A DNA stretch of 64,000 nucleotides from Pseudoscleropodium purum. Lineage: Eukaryota > Streptophyta > Bryopsida > Hypnales > Brachytheciaceae. The stretch spans positions 32,302,001 through 32,366,000 of the forward strand of contig OZ017797.1 in assembly GCA_963969395.1 (NCBI GenBank), in the 5' to 3' direction. A model generated the notes under the pieces. It had not been told where the DNA came from. It saw only the letters and a program-made list of their open reading frames with translations, and ran no database searches. A program made the position numbers and the translations under genes. Below are positions 24,228 through 35,427 of the stretch, one piece after another (position 1 is the stretch's first letter; every line of letters begins with the position of its first letter).

Positions 24228-26282
24228 ATTAAAGGTTTACGTCTGCGCATGAACTTGCATATCCTTGATCCGGGAAAATTCACTGAAATATGAGCTCATT
24301 GTTCACCACCTTCCTCCTTGCAGAGTTTGATCATTTCATCAATTCGTAAGATAGTAACTGCAGCTTCAGCAGCGAACTGCACAAAGGCATTTCAGCAGAA
24401 TGGATTAGTATCATCATGTCCTTGAACGAGTGCAAATTGTGAACAGCATCAGTCACTTGCTAATGAAAATAGAAGAGAAAGGCAAAACTAGCCTAAAAAT
24501 AAAACTCCAAGCATGAAAACAATAAGTAAACCTTCTGACACAGACAATTGTTCACACTTGAATAATTTTGACTTTGATCATGGCTGGCTCGATCTCCCCA
24601 GCTTCAATACTGTTTCTGACTACGCCCTTGATCAACTCCAACCCAGTCCTGCTTAACCAAATTCAAGAATTCGCCAAGATTGCATACACAGAGGCAGATT
24701 CAGAGTCACTCTAAATTTTGTAGGATGATTTGGAATGCCAAACAAATCTCAAGGCAGAAGTCTGTATTATCCACAACAAAAAGCAACCCACAAGCAACTG
24801 ATGCGACCATCAGAAACTCTCCCAGCAAGGTGCTGCTTATCAGCCTTGGTTTGAGCATTGCGGTGGAATGCACAAAGTTTAGTGCTCAACTAGTTCTCAG
24901 GAATCCTTGGCTGCGCGCACTCACAGCCAACACCTGCTTGTTCCGCACCCAAGTGTTCAAATGGGGCTTTAAATATGGTTCACAGAGAAGGGACGATACA
25001 TTCCATTGTTGTTATCATTCAGAACCGAGAACCTTGGCATGAAGACTATAAATTTTGATTGAATTTATCTTAAGAAAAAAAACTCAGCCGCTAAGATTCA
25101 CTTACTACGACCTCTTCGACGAGAAGCACCAGGAACATGAAAACTGTCTGCCGCTGCTATACTTCGTTATTGTTTGCGAAGGCGGAAATGATAACGTAGT
25201 TCCTTGGGAATGACGAGAAGAGCCTCAGCAAATTCAGCTATAGCAAGTTGCTCTCGTGAACCCAAAGTAGTTGTCAGGTTTTCTAAGTAAACTGACAAAA
25301 GCGGCTTCCACAGCTCCCCCTCCTGCTACCACCTGCCACAGAAGAAATGAAAACAAAACTTGAAGAGTTTGGAAGTCAACATTCAATTCAGACGCAGCTT
25401 AATGAGGTTCCATCATCAGAGTCGTTGCAGTGTAACCCATTACTTCGCTGTATCCCACAGAAATGCTTCAAAACAAACACTTGCAGTCACAATACACTGC
25501 ATGTGAAGAGTAAATTGGAAAAATAATCTGAAAATTGAGCAACTGAAATATTGAATATGTAAGAATCATATTACTTACAGTATTTGATTCCAATGTACGT
25601 TTCACGAAACTCAAAGAATCGTGAACGGAGCTTTCCATTTCATCCAGCATGTAGTCATTGGCTCCTCTCGATACGATGGAAACCTGGCAATTAACAGAGA
25701 GTCATGACATGAACTCCTATTCCAGCACACAGCACTTCAACACATCTTTAACGAATGGAATTACCGGAAAACAACAAACAGACAAAGAACTATGTCAATA
25801 CACAAGTGAACTGTCTCCACTTCGAAGTTCACGAAAATTTGGAAAGAGTAAAAAAAACATTCAATTACCGCCCTCAAACTCTTGGCACCCTTGATGAGAT
25901 TGGCGTCATCATCAGACACTCGTTCCTCGGTGACTTCGTCCGCATTTCCTAGTAGAGATGCATCGAACGTCTCACCCCCTTCCATATCAGCAAAAGTAAG
26001 GACCTGCATCAAAATGATCATTTTCAGAACTTAAAAGCATTACGTGACTTATTCATGCAGGTGATCGTGGGAGTGAATACTTCGTAAAGACATCGAAAGA
26101 ATAAAGTTCTAAGACAGGATCAGCAATGAGAGCACTCAAAGAACTGCTGATAACTTTATGAACTCTGATATTTGTGGGAATTAACCAATGAATCCAAAAC
26201 CTTGACACACAATCTTGAGACTAATATATATTTTAACCAGCTACACTTCAAGAAATAGGAGACTTGGATCTTCGTCATCTAA
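24228..26282 (-). pseudogene. CCT1: CCT1 (TCP-1 alpha) 3' half, relic A
   Basis: Minus-strand exons correspond to the C-terminal half of chaperonin subunit CCT1, part of the eight-subunit cytosolic ring that folds actin and tubulin. Exon remnants are: 26003-25869 (VLTFADMEGGETFDASLLG, ...IKGAK), 25683-25579 (RGANDYMLDEMESSVHDSL, KRTLESNT), 25332 downward (VVAGGGAVEAA), 24933-24823, 24649-24558 (RNSIEAGEIEPAM) and 24376-24296 (FAAEAAVTILRIDEMIKL, ending TGA). Exons upstream of residue ~300 are absent. One extra T in GCTTTTGTC after VVAGGGAVEAA shifts the frame, the fourth exon is scrambled by indels and a stop, and the donor after the IPK codons reads GAACT rather than GT. The final exon is intact. 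An inverted partner is at 45175-46833. Confidence 0.9.
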
Positions 26283-27326
26283 GATTTCAATATTCCAATC
26301 GCAAGTTATGAACAAATTTCAGAGAAGATGTTTCAAGGGACATTTTCAAACTTAACTTGATTTAACAACTTTTCAAGTTCTAACTTTTTTGAAAAAAGTT
26401 GTTTTCCTATGCCAAAATGGACGCCAAAGTCTATTGAGTTAAAAAACACATAATTCTAAATGCATGAGTACAAAATAAATATTCATATTTCACATGTAAT
26501 TACAAGTGTGGTGTGTTGGTTAGAGCACACCACAACTTCCAAATTTTTATAGACTCTCTTCCAAATAACCACAGGCTCTCCACTTCGAAGTTCACGAAAA
26601 CTATAAAATGATCACAATATGTACATTGAGAGCCACAATGATCATCTATATTGCTTTTGTAACCGGTCTATGGTAGGAAATTAGTTTGCCTACTAATTGA
26701 AAATGGGACAAGGAGAATCTTCAAGAAAAAAATTTATAATAATTTCGTTTTTGAGCGAAAAAAATGTCAAAAATTATGAAATCCTTCTTAAGTCTATTTC
26801 TCTACACGGAGAAATTTTCTTTTCAGCCTCCCCATGCCGCAGATAGGCTAAACTGCTTAAGTGATTGGAAATGGGTGATCATCCTGATAGATGCCATTTC
26901 CATTTTTCTTCCTCTGAAAATTTGCTCCAAATTGTTTCAAAGGTTTTCCCAAACGCAATCAGCTCTTAAATGGTCCCTTTATGAGCAGACTACCATGAGC
27001 TGACACTTGTCAATCTCTGTGCTGACCTGATGAAAAACGACTTCAGTGCTGTAGTTCAGTTGAGTCAATTGGACCAAACTTCGAGAGATAATCGAACTTA
27101 ACCTTAACTCATCACTGCTAACGTACTTGTTGGCAAAGTGCACGCTCAGTACTTCAGTAGTCTGCGAGTCTCGCTGGACGGACTTCGACGCAGTAGGGAA
27201 AGTATGCAACTACTTATTATTACAGCATCTGCACGGCACTCGTGGCAAACAATCCTTGTATTGGTAAATGGAGGGGCATTCCAGAGGCCTGCATAGTGTC
27301 TGGTTTTTTGTTAGAACAAATTCATC
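26283..27326. other. Intergenic, possible unrecognised exon fragment
   Basis: 26283-26990 is AT-rich with a block related to the 5.6-6.0 kb repeat. 27000-27209 is clearly GC-richer and has a 76-codon minus-strand frame containing SVQRDSQTTEVLSVHFANK. Codon use looks gene-like and a possible donor lies at its end, but I recognise no domain. It could be a captured or relic exon. Confidence 0.35.
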
Positions 27327-27329
27327 TAA

Positions 27330-27668
27330 GAGCATTCCCACCCGTCCTCCAAAACGGATGACCTCTCTCTTGCAGCCTCCAAAATCACCCCACCCGTCCT
27401 CCAAAACAGATGACCTCTCTCCGGGCCTTGCTTGGAAGTGGTGGCCAGCCTCCAAAACATGAAGAGACAAAACGCTACAAACCCTCCTAGAAAAGCACCC
27501 ACTGAAATCCTCTCGTGAAACCCTCCTATGAAACCGTCCTGTGAAACCCCGAGGTTTTCTGCACTCTAGGCCGGCCCATGGGTGAGGTGCCTCAGTTGCC
27601 AGGGCAAATGGCTTCCCTCACTACCCGCCCAAACACGCTTGCAAAATGCAAGACGGGTGGGCATGCTC
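27330..27668. mobile_element. Tourist-like MITE, TAA target duplication
   Basis: TAA at 27327-27329 and 27669-27671 flank GAGCATTCCCACCCGTC and GACGGGTGGGCATGCTC, a 17-bp TIR with one mismatch. The interior carries two copies of a 52-bp unit (CCCGTCCTCCAAAACxGATGACCTCTCTC at 27341 and 27393). GAGCAT ends plus a 3-bp TAA duplication fit PIF/Harbinger MITEs. It is GC-rich against AT-rich flanks and appears young. Confidence 0.85.
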
Positions 27669-28207
27669 TAATGCAAAGCCTGCAATTCAAACGTCAAGTG
27701 GACTTTCTTACATTATAAAAAAAAAAGAAAAAAAGAATCTACATTAAAAAAAAAAGACTTTTCATTGATATAAGGGAAGGTTGAATTTATTGACATTTAT
27801 AATAGGATTGACAATAATGGTTATTTCTGTAGGGAGCCAACTTGTGGGCCCAATCATTCACATTTTGCAAATTTGCCAATCTCAAGGGTTTGCATTGGAG
27901 TGGAATTTTAATTACAAAACACAAACCCTCAGCATAGTGCAGATACCATCATTGTTGTAGATGCTCTTATGTAAAGTTCAGGAGCAGGTTTAGGAGTGTG
28001 GTACTAGAAAAAAGAATTTTTCAAAAAAGGTGACAAGGAATTCCATTGTAAAGCATGGAGTACAATAATATATATTTTTTAATTTTTGAAACAAATGAAA
28101 CAAGAATTCATTCTTGAGAGAAAAATATAGTACATACACTAAGACTTGTGATTTGGGTACAGGATGATTTTGGATTACCTTGATTCCCTAACTTATGACT
28201 TATTTAG

Positions 28208-28455
28208 ATCATCCCCACCCCAAGTAGGGTGAACTGACCCCTCGCTTGTCCCTGATGGAAAACACTGAATTTTGTTTGTTTGTCGCCCATGATAAATTTT
28301 GAATTCATATTTGTAATCAGAGACACCTCAAATTAGATATGACAAGTGTAAAAAATACATTAATTAGGTACAAAATAGGTTTTTTTTTAATATGCACTTG
28401 TGGAATGACTTCGGAGGGACAAGCGAGGGGTTGGTTTACCCTGACCCCCCACCTT
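28208..28455. mobile_element. Family B-like MITE
   Basis: Left subterminal AGGGTGAACTGACCCCTCG is mirrored near 28420-28446 by CGAGGGGTTGGTTTACCCT. It contains the family B body (GATAAATTTTGAATTCATATTTG). TTAG precedes the left end; the right border is less certain. Confidence 0.55.
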
Positions 28456-29314
28456 CACTCCCTATCACCGTATTACTTCTTCGGGGGCTGTTGATTTATG
28501 TACATTCAAACTTAACCCTTAATCATCAATATGGACGTTTTGCATCTGATGAATGACATGAAATTTTTCTAGTAGAACAAAAATTCAACTATTCATCCTC
28601 AAAATCTTGTTGTGAAAAAGAGAGGTCTTCTACAATAGTTTGACTTCTAATGAAAAGGGATGATTTTCAAGTTTACTCCTTCATCCCTCAAGGGTTAAAT
28701 GCACAAATTTTGCACCAATCTTTTTGTAAGAGCAAGCATCACTTTTCAACTTCTTTATATTTTTAAATTTTTTTTTTTTGAAACACATGAACCATTTCTT
28801 TGCAAAGAAGGAAACAATAATTTTCAACTTTTTGTAGTTGGTCAATTCAACTTAATTTCAAGCTTAATTAAGCTAGTTGCAGTGAAATGTGAGACATGTT
28901 GTGTGACTATCCTTTAATCCTACAACACTATTGCAAACACTAAGTGTTTGGTGGATGATAGAGAATTCTTGTGTATAGGATAGAAGTGCCACTATTCATC
29001 CTCTGTTGTGAAAAGGGAACATCTTCTACAATAGTTTGACTTCCAATGAATACTTTTTCTTTTCTTAAGTGATTAATTTCCACGGTATTAAAAAATGATG
29101 ATTTATTCGAAGACTAGCTCGTCCTTACAGGATTGAGTTATATTTTGAGTCTACAATTTAATTATTAGACCCATATTCTTTGTGATCAATTACTATTCAT
29201 GTGTTGGATTTTGATAATCTAACCTTTTTTTAGTTTTTAAGCTAAGCATAGCTAGATGGAAAACTTGGATTTGCTTGCATCACAAGAGTAAAAGGGAAGC
29301 TTGCCATTTTGTAT

Positions 29315-29545
29315 GCCCAATAATCCCCTTGCTTGTTCCCTAAGGGAAAACACTGAAATTTTTATTTGCCACGCATGATAAAATTTGCAAATTCTGAATT
29401 CATATATGCAATTAGAGTTCCCATGTTAGTTAGGAGAGGTGTAGACATCAAATCAATGAAGCACAAAATAGGAGGTCTTTTTTATACATGCACCCTTAGA
29501 TTGATTTTTAAAGGGATGAATGAAGAGGTCAGTTTACACCATTCT
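29315..29545. mobile_element. Degenerate family B-like MITE
   Basis: GGGAAAACACTGAAATTTxTxTTTGCC followed by GATAAAATTTGCAAATTCTGAATTCATAT matches the body of the 28.2-kb element. The ends are eroded. Confidence 0.45.
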
Positions 29546-31460
29546 ATCCAACATGTCATATACAATCATTTTAATCACTAAAAGACTAGGGCACAAATTG
29601 TCAAAAATTGGCACTTCTTAGGAAATAAGTGGTTAAGAAAAAGTTTTTTTTTCTTAAATTCTATCATATACAAATTTGTATTAGTATACTATATTAATGT
29701 ATAGAATAACATGTAGAAACTACATATTTGAAGATTATAATGTTTGAAGTTAAGAAATAAATAAATTTTCCAACCTTATTTGACAAAGTCAACACACTTT
29801 CACTCTTCCTAAAGTGAGATGTTTGCACTATACATAGGTTTGGGGAGGATAGTGGTATCTTCTATCATATTAATTATATTCTTTTGAAATTTCAAAAGTA
29901 GAAGATGAGTTTTGCACATGTTTGGGTTGCCACAAAAGTCTAAAGTAGCATAATTTTTGATTGATTCACTTAATTATATGTTTACACCAAGGGAGTACAT
30001 GTTAACACCTTGTATCAAAATTTATGAACATTTGACAATAATTGACTTCACATGCAATTACTGAAGATATTTTAGATAATAGGCTCTAAAACTTGATGCA
30101 AAATTGGACTTACAAATTTAATAAAAGATCCTATGGTTACACTAGTAGAAATATATGGCTTTGGTAGATTACCCAATTATCTGCATAAAGGACCTACAAG
30201 TGGTCTTAGACCAAGTCATGATTTTGGTTAAGTTTATCAAATATCAAAACTAGTTATAATATATCAAATCAAGAAATTTTATGCCACTAAGATCATAATG
30301 TTCAAAGTATTCCAATAAACTTCTTTCAATACTTCCCAAAGGAAAAAAAATTCAATTTTAAAATTTTTTGAAAAAAAAATTGTATCTTCCACAACTTTAA
30401 CACTTTGAGGGAGAGTATAATCTTAGAAAATGAAATTAGGAATCTATTGAAGAATAAATAAACAATTTCAAGATTGAATTTTTTTTTGTTAAAGAATCAT
30501 TATGTAGGTATTTGTGCCATATGATAGAATTATACAAATTTTTAATAAATCTCATTTGGACTTGAAACATGTCAATTCCAATGTTGGAAATATTGCAGTA
30601 AACCATTTGACAACTTTATGCACTTTTAGTTTTCCAAGATTGTGGAAATTTTTTTTTCTACCCAAAATTTTGAAGAATTAATAAAAGATGAAGATATCTA
30701 ATGACAAACTTGTTTTTTCCACAAATTGGCTTGTTAGAAAGCTAAAAAAACAACTCACTTTATACAAGTGTTTTTGAAAATAATAATAAAAAAATTATAT
30801 TCCCAAAAGCTTATTCCAAAATAAAAATCTATTTAGCTCATAAAATGCTTTATGGGTTAGGCTAAATAATCTCATTAGAGTTTTCTTCCCAATTGCATCT
30901 CTATCTACATTTATATAACATTGATTGAAATGTTGAACACATGTAGATAGGGATGCAATTAAGTAGATGGTTCATAATAGCTATGCCTATTGTAAAACGT
31001 GTGTTTATAAAGTTGTCCATCTAAGGTCACATATTTTGTAAATCAACAAAGATGGTCATTATCTAGAAAATAATCCCTTCTATGCCTTTTCACATTTTAG
31101 TGAAGGAAAAATTGTCAAACTTCATTGGCATAATTTTAGGAAGGAATACATAATGATTCAAAGAGTTTTTGTTGACTAAAAATATGACCCAATTCAATAA
31201 TTGACTTTCACTTGCATTAGAGAGTCATTCTTATTTTGCAATCTATTGTAGTTGGGGTATAAAAATTTGTGGATTAATTCTAAATTGGGTCTATAAATAA
31301 TTGCAAGGTAATGGAGAGATTTTTCCAATAGTATGCCTTATGCCTGATTTGGAAGTGGGAATTCTAATCATGAGACTTTGGTTAAAGATCTTATAGCAAC
31401 AATATTACCACGCTTGAAATTACTTGAAAACCAAGGCAATTCTGCTTAATAATTTCATTT
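29546..31460 (-). repeat. Inverted partner of the 8.9-10.4 kb repeat
   Basis: 30290-31460 is the reverse complement of about 8930-10130, while 30075-30290 matches 10150-10360 in direct orientation. The 29546-30074 stretch shows nothing recognisable. No coding sequence. The mixed orientations point to an internal inversion or to an element with inverted ends at one locus. Confidence 0.6.
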
Positions 31461-32644
31461 GTTTCCCCTATTCACATAGAAGTGGACAATGATTATTTTG
31501 ATTGTACATAGAGTACATGCTACCTAAAAACATCTCCACTAGGAAACATTAAAAAGAATTTCAGCCTTTGGGAGGTCTGCAAGTTTTGAACCCCCCAAGT
31601 GCAATTAGAAAGGAATTTATACTCTTTTTCATTTTTTAATGAAAGCAGTTGATAAGGCACTACTTGTACCACATTAACACCACGTTAGGTTTTCATACTT
31701 TTTTTTAACATTTTAATATTTTTTTTCAAAAAAATATTTTTAAATTTTTCTATATTTGCATTGCAGGGCGATGAAAAATGAATCCTTAACGATCCTCTGC
31801 AAGGTTCATATTTTTTCTAATGTAGGAAAATGAGCACAAAACTGTCCCTTGCCTTGTGATAGTTGCAAGGCCAACTTTGCTTAGTAATTGGACCCCTATT
31901 GTTTGGCAATTTGAAAACCCTTGCAATTCTTCAAAAACCAATCAATAAAGTGATGCAATAATGTTCCATGTAAGTATTTTTACATGGTTTACCTAAAGCC
32001 TATTGATAATATTGTTTTTTTAGATCCTTCATTGTTTGTTTTGTACACAAGAGGTTGGTTTGAGAAATTTGGAAATTCTTTTTAAATATTTGTGTTAGAT
32101 ATGTGGCGCAAATTAAATGTGCAAGGCAAATAGCTTGAAGTGTAGCAATGAAAATTTGAAGAACCATGCATTAAAAAATTCTAAAGTTTTTGACTAATGA
32201 GATTGATGAAGAAGCTTGGTTGCAACAGATAATAGAACTATTCTCAACCATAACATTCACTAGCCTCTATGTACCCTCTTCATCACATTGAGCCTTCATA
32301 TGTCCATTTAGCTAGTACATGATAGGTGTGAAATATTCCACACCATCTATGGTAGTGATTGAATTTTATGACAGACTCTTCCAATTGGCAAGGGAGGAAC
32401 ACCCCTTTCATTGCTCCAACCCCAAGGTGAATGTGAAAAATTGCCCCCCATTTTGTGCTACATTTTTATGTATTTCCTTACCTCCCTTATCTAATTTGGG
32501 GTCTCTGATTATCAATATGAAGTCAAAATCTCTGAATTTTTTTCATATGGGTTGCAAATAATAAATCTAGTGTTTTTTGGAGGAGTAAACTACTAGTTAA
32601 TTCACCCTAGCTCTGCCAACTAAAGGTATTAGTCTTCTTTGGTG
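31461..32644. other. AT-rich spacer with MITE remnants
   Basis: About 31585-31770 starts ACCCCCCAAGTGCAATTAG and resembles the ends of 63675-63890. About 32400-32610 is a family B remnant in reverse orientation. No gene recognised. Confidence 0.45.
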
Positions 32645-32648
32645 TTAA

Positions 32649-33568
32649 CTCCTAAAGTTCTTTGAATATATTTTTGCTGAAAACACTCCAAAACCGCCAT
32701 TTCTTGGACAAGTTTCAAAATTTAGAAAAAAAACATTTTTGGACATATGTAACCATAGGATCTTATAGTAAAATAATTTGAGAAGATGTGAAAAAAATTT
32801 CAGAAATTTCCACCATGTAGAATGCAAGATATTAGCATTTGAGGTGACAAAAATCATTTTTTTGTCCCTGCAAAAAACCGGGCAGTTGAACTTCACAAGG
32901 TCAAATTTGTATGAAAAAATGTTCAAAATGAATGCAACTTGGATTCATTTTTCAAGGCATGTTGGATACATGCTTGAAAAATTTCAAATCATTTGGAATT
33001 GTACGACATATAGGAAAAAATAGTAAGTAGGTAGTAGTAGAGAATGATTCAAAATACTAAATTGTTAAGAATTTAAATATGGAATTGAAAAATGTCAATC
33101 CCAATGGCTAAAATGTTGTAATAAACAATTTACGTCCTAGGAATTCATTTTTTTTCAAAAATATTGAAAATTGAGTAAGATAAAGGATTTCAAAGTTTAT
33201 TTTAGAGTAGGGATCCATAACTACCCGCAAACAAAAAAATCCTCATAACTTTTGACTTGTTGATCAAAATGGAATGATTCAAAACTTTCTATGTATAAAT
33301 AAGTCTAGAAAACGAATTACAAATTTTGATTGTTGAAAAAAATGATTTTTTCAGATCTGCCCGGACTGCTTGAGTTGAGAAACAAACTACATATTAAGTT
33401 ATAACTTTTGACTCCTATTTCTAAATGTCATGATATTTGTTGCATATGAAAGATATTCTTTGTCTACACCGTCTACTACAATTTCAGCCTTAAATATGCA
33501 AATTTGCGGTCACAATGGCCTGCCCAAAATTTCTGTACAACAAAAAATGCAGTCCGGTCCTTTAGGGG
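32649..33568. mobile_element. 920-bp TIR element between TTAA sites
   Basis: TTAA at 32645-32648 and 33569-33572. Left end CTCCTAAAG and right end CTTTAGGGG. It is the inverted counterpart of 60707-61624, which differs by only 2 bp in length and is similar throughout; shared blocks include GGATTCATTT-side sequence, GTAGTAGTAGAGAATGATT and AATTGTTAAGAATTTAA. No transposase frame is present in either copy. Confidence 0.75.
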
Positions 33569-33616
33569 TTAAATAGTCTAGCCTTTTGCTTGCAACGTGC
33601 GCTCACCAAACGTTAA

Positions 33617-33846
33617 ATCAAAGCTAGATTTACCCAGGATAAAATTCTGAGTTTTTTTATAAATTTTTCACATAATTTGTTTTTTGCAAATTTTAAATTT
33701 ATATTTGCAATCAAAACCCCCAGATTAGCTTGGTTGACTCTGGAACATACCCTAGACGCGACTCAAAATAGGGGACTTTTTAAAACTCTTACCCCGAAGA
33801 ACCCCCAAATTAACTTACCCTGCATGGCCCACTTCGTTGGCTGGAT
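33617..33846. mobile_element. 230-bp family B MITE at the edge of the inverted duplication
   Basis: TTAA at 33613-33616 and TTAG at 33847-33850. The right end GGCCCACTTCGTTGGCTGGAT matches the left end of 19396-19636 reversed. It ends 11 bp before the duplicated segment begins, so it may mark or have caused the breakpoint. Confidence 0.6.
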
Positions 33847-33857
33847 TTAGTATTTCG

Positions 33858-34925
33858 CTCCTTCTTCTGTTCTTCAATACTGGACTGTAGCTTCCTTCAA
33901 TTCCAGGCCTGCGCCGCCGAGCATCTGTGTCGGAAGCATCCATGGCATCGTCACCAAACATCATTCTCTCCAACACTCTCGCTCATTCTCTCTCGGTCTC
34001 TGCATCTCGCGCTCGTCTCCTGGGGTGTCACGAAGTAGTTCACAACTCCCGCGGCTATGGAGCTCACTTAAATTCTTCCTGGCATTTCTCTCTGAGCATT
34101 TGAAGTGAACGGGTTCACTGTGTCGGTACTTCACTGACGGAGAGGGAACAAAGCCGCGGAATCTTTGCAGTATCGCAACTGCAAGACCGAGATGGATTTT
34201 GTTTCGTTCCTGTACAATTCGCTGCCCAGGGTTGTGTAACCAGCGAGGACCGTAGGGGAGTGGATCTGGAGAAACGATTGACGCAGTTTTCCTAGAAAAC
34301 TGCAGCTCGCATCTTCTGGGGGGCCATCCGCAATATGTGATTGCAATGTCACTGTTTTCTGGGCTGCTCGACTCACGCAGGATACTGGCCTCTTGAAGAA
34401 CTGGAGCGGAGGCGACGTTGCAAGCAGATGTAAAGGTTTCTCTTCTTGATTGTCGCGGTTGGAGAGATCAAGAGGGCCAGTGAGAGGCTTTTCATGTTTT
34501 TCGATTTCCGTGGTTGGGGAGATCAGGAGAACAAGAAGCTTTCTTGTTTTCGATTGTCGTGGTTAGAGAAACTCGAGAGAAAGAGAGGCTTTTCATGTTT
34601 TCGATTGCCGTGGTTTGAGGAAAATCGAGAGAGCGAGAGGCTCGATCGTTAGGTTCATTGGCTTGGTGTATTCTTCGCGCGGTTTGTATCCTTCGGGGAG
34701 GATTAGTCTGCTTTAGGGACACGAGTGCAGCTCCACCACTAGAATTCAAACCTACAAAATCGCTTGGAGCAACATTCAAACGTTGCTACTAAACGTTGCA
34801 ATGTACCTAAACAACATTGCTGAGAAGCGTTGCTATACCCTAATGTTTTAGCTTGGTGAGACATTGCCGAGGTAGTCCGAAAGTCTTTCGCTCTTGCGTG
34901 AAAGAAAGAACATGGTTTAGAACTT
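33858..34925 (+). repeat. Right arm of inverted duplication, upstream of RDR
   Basis: Reverse-complement match to 200-1285. It ends about 500 bp before the RDR start codon, so it may hold RDR promoter or leader sequence. The 57-bp minisatellite is at 34447-34650. The minus strand at its outer edge opens with MMFGDDAMDASDTDAR. Confidence 0.8.
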
Positions 34926-35427
34926 ATTTGTTGGTTTCTCTCTATTTTGCATGCATGGGGTGTCTCCTGATCAGAGCTCTGTCTCTGTCCGTCACTTTGC
35001 AGTGCCCGGTGAGTGGCACGAACGTTTTTTTCTAAGGAAAGCTTACGTACCAGTTTTCAAATTAGCCCTTCAAGGATCGACAATTCAGGGTTTTGAATGT
35101 CCAATATGCTTGATCATGGTTTGAAAAATATGAATGATTCAAAATGGGCCAAATTTTTTTGACCTATATCAGTGAAGACATTACAAGCGCTGCTCACAAA
35201 GTTAATGAAACCGGCGTCCACATCTGACCCGGCCACCCTGGTGCTAAAAAAGTGATTTAGGTCCAATTTGGGTCTCTTTATCCTCCAGGGTTTAAAATCA
35301 AGTGATATAATGAGGCTTCTGTTGGAGATTATGCAGGAAAATATGATTCCAATGTCAAATCAGAATGCCATCACATGACAAGGAAAAGCAATTCTAAATA
35401 CCTTGTCCTGAGGTCCTGAGGTCCAAG

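Noticed and set aside
26510..26590. tRNA-like phrase TGGTTAGAGCAC with a later TTCGAA
   Set aside because: It resembles an A box, but there is no acceptor-stem pairing and no proper GGTTCGANNCC B box at the right distance; the TTCGAA belongs to a short duplicated phrase also at 25820.
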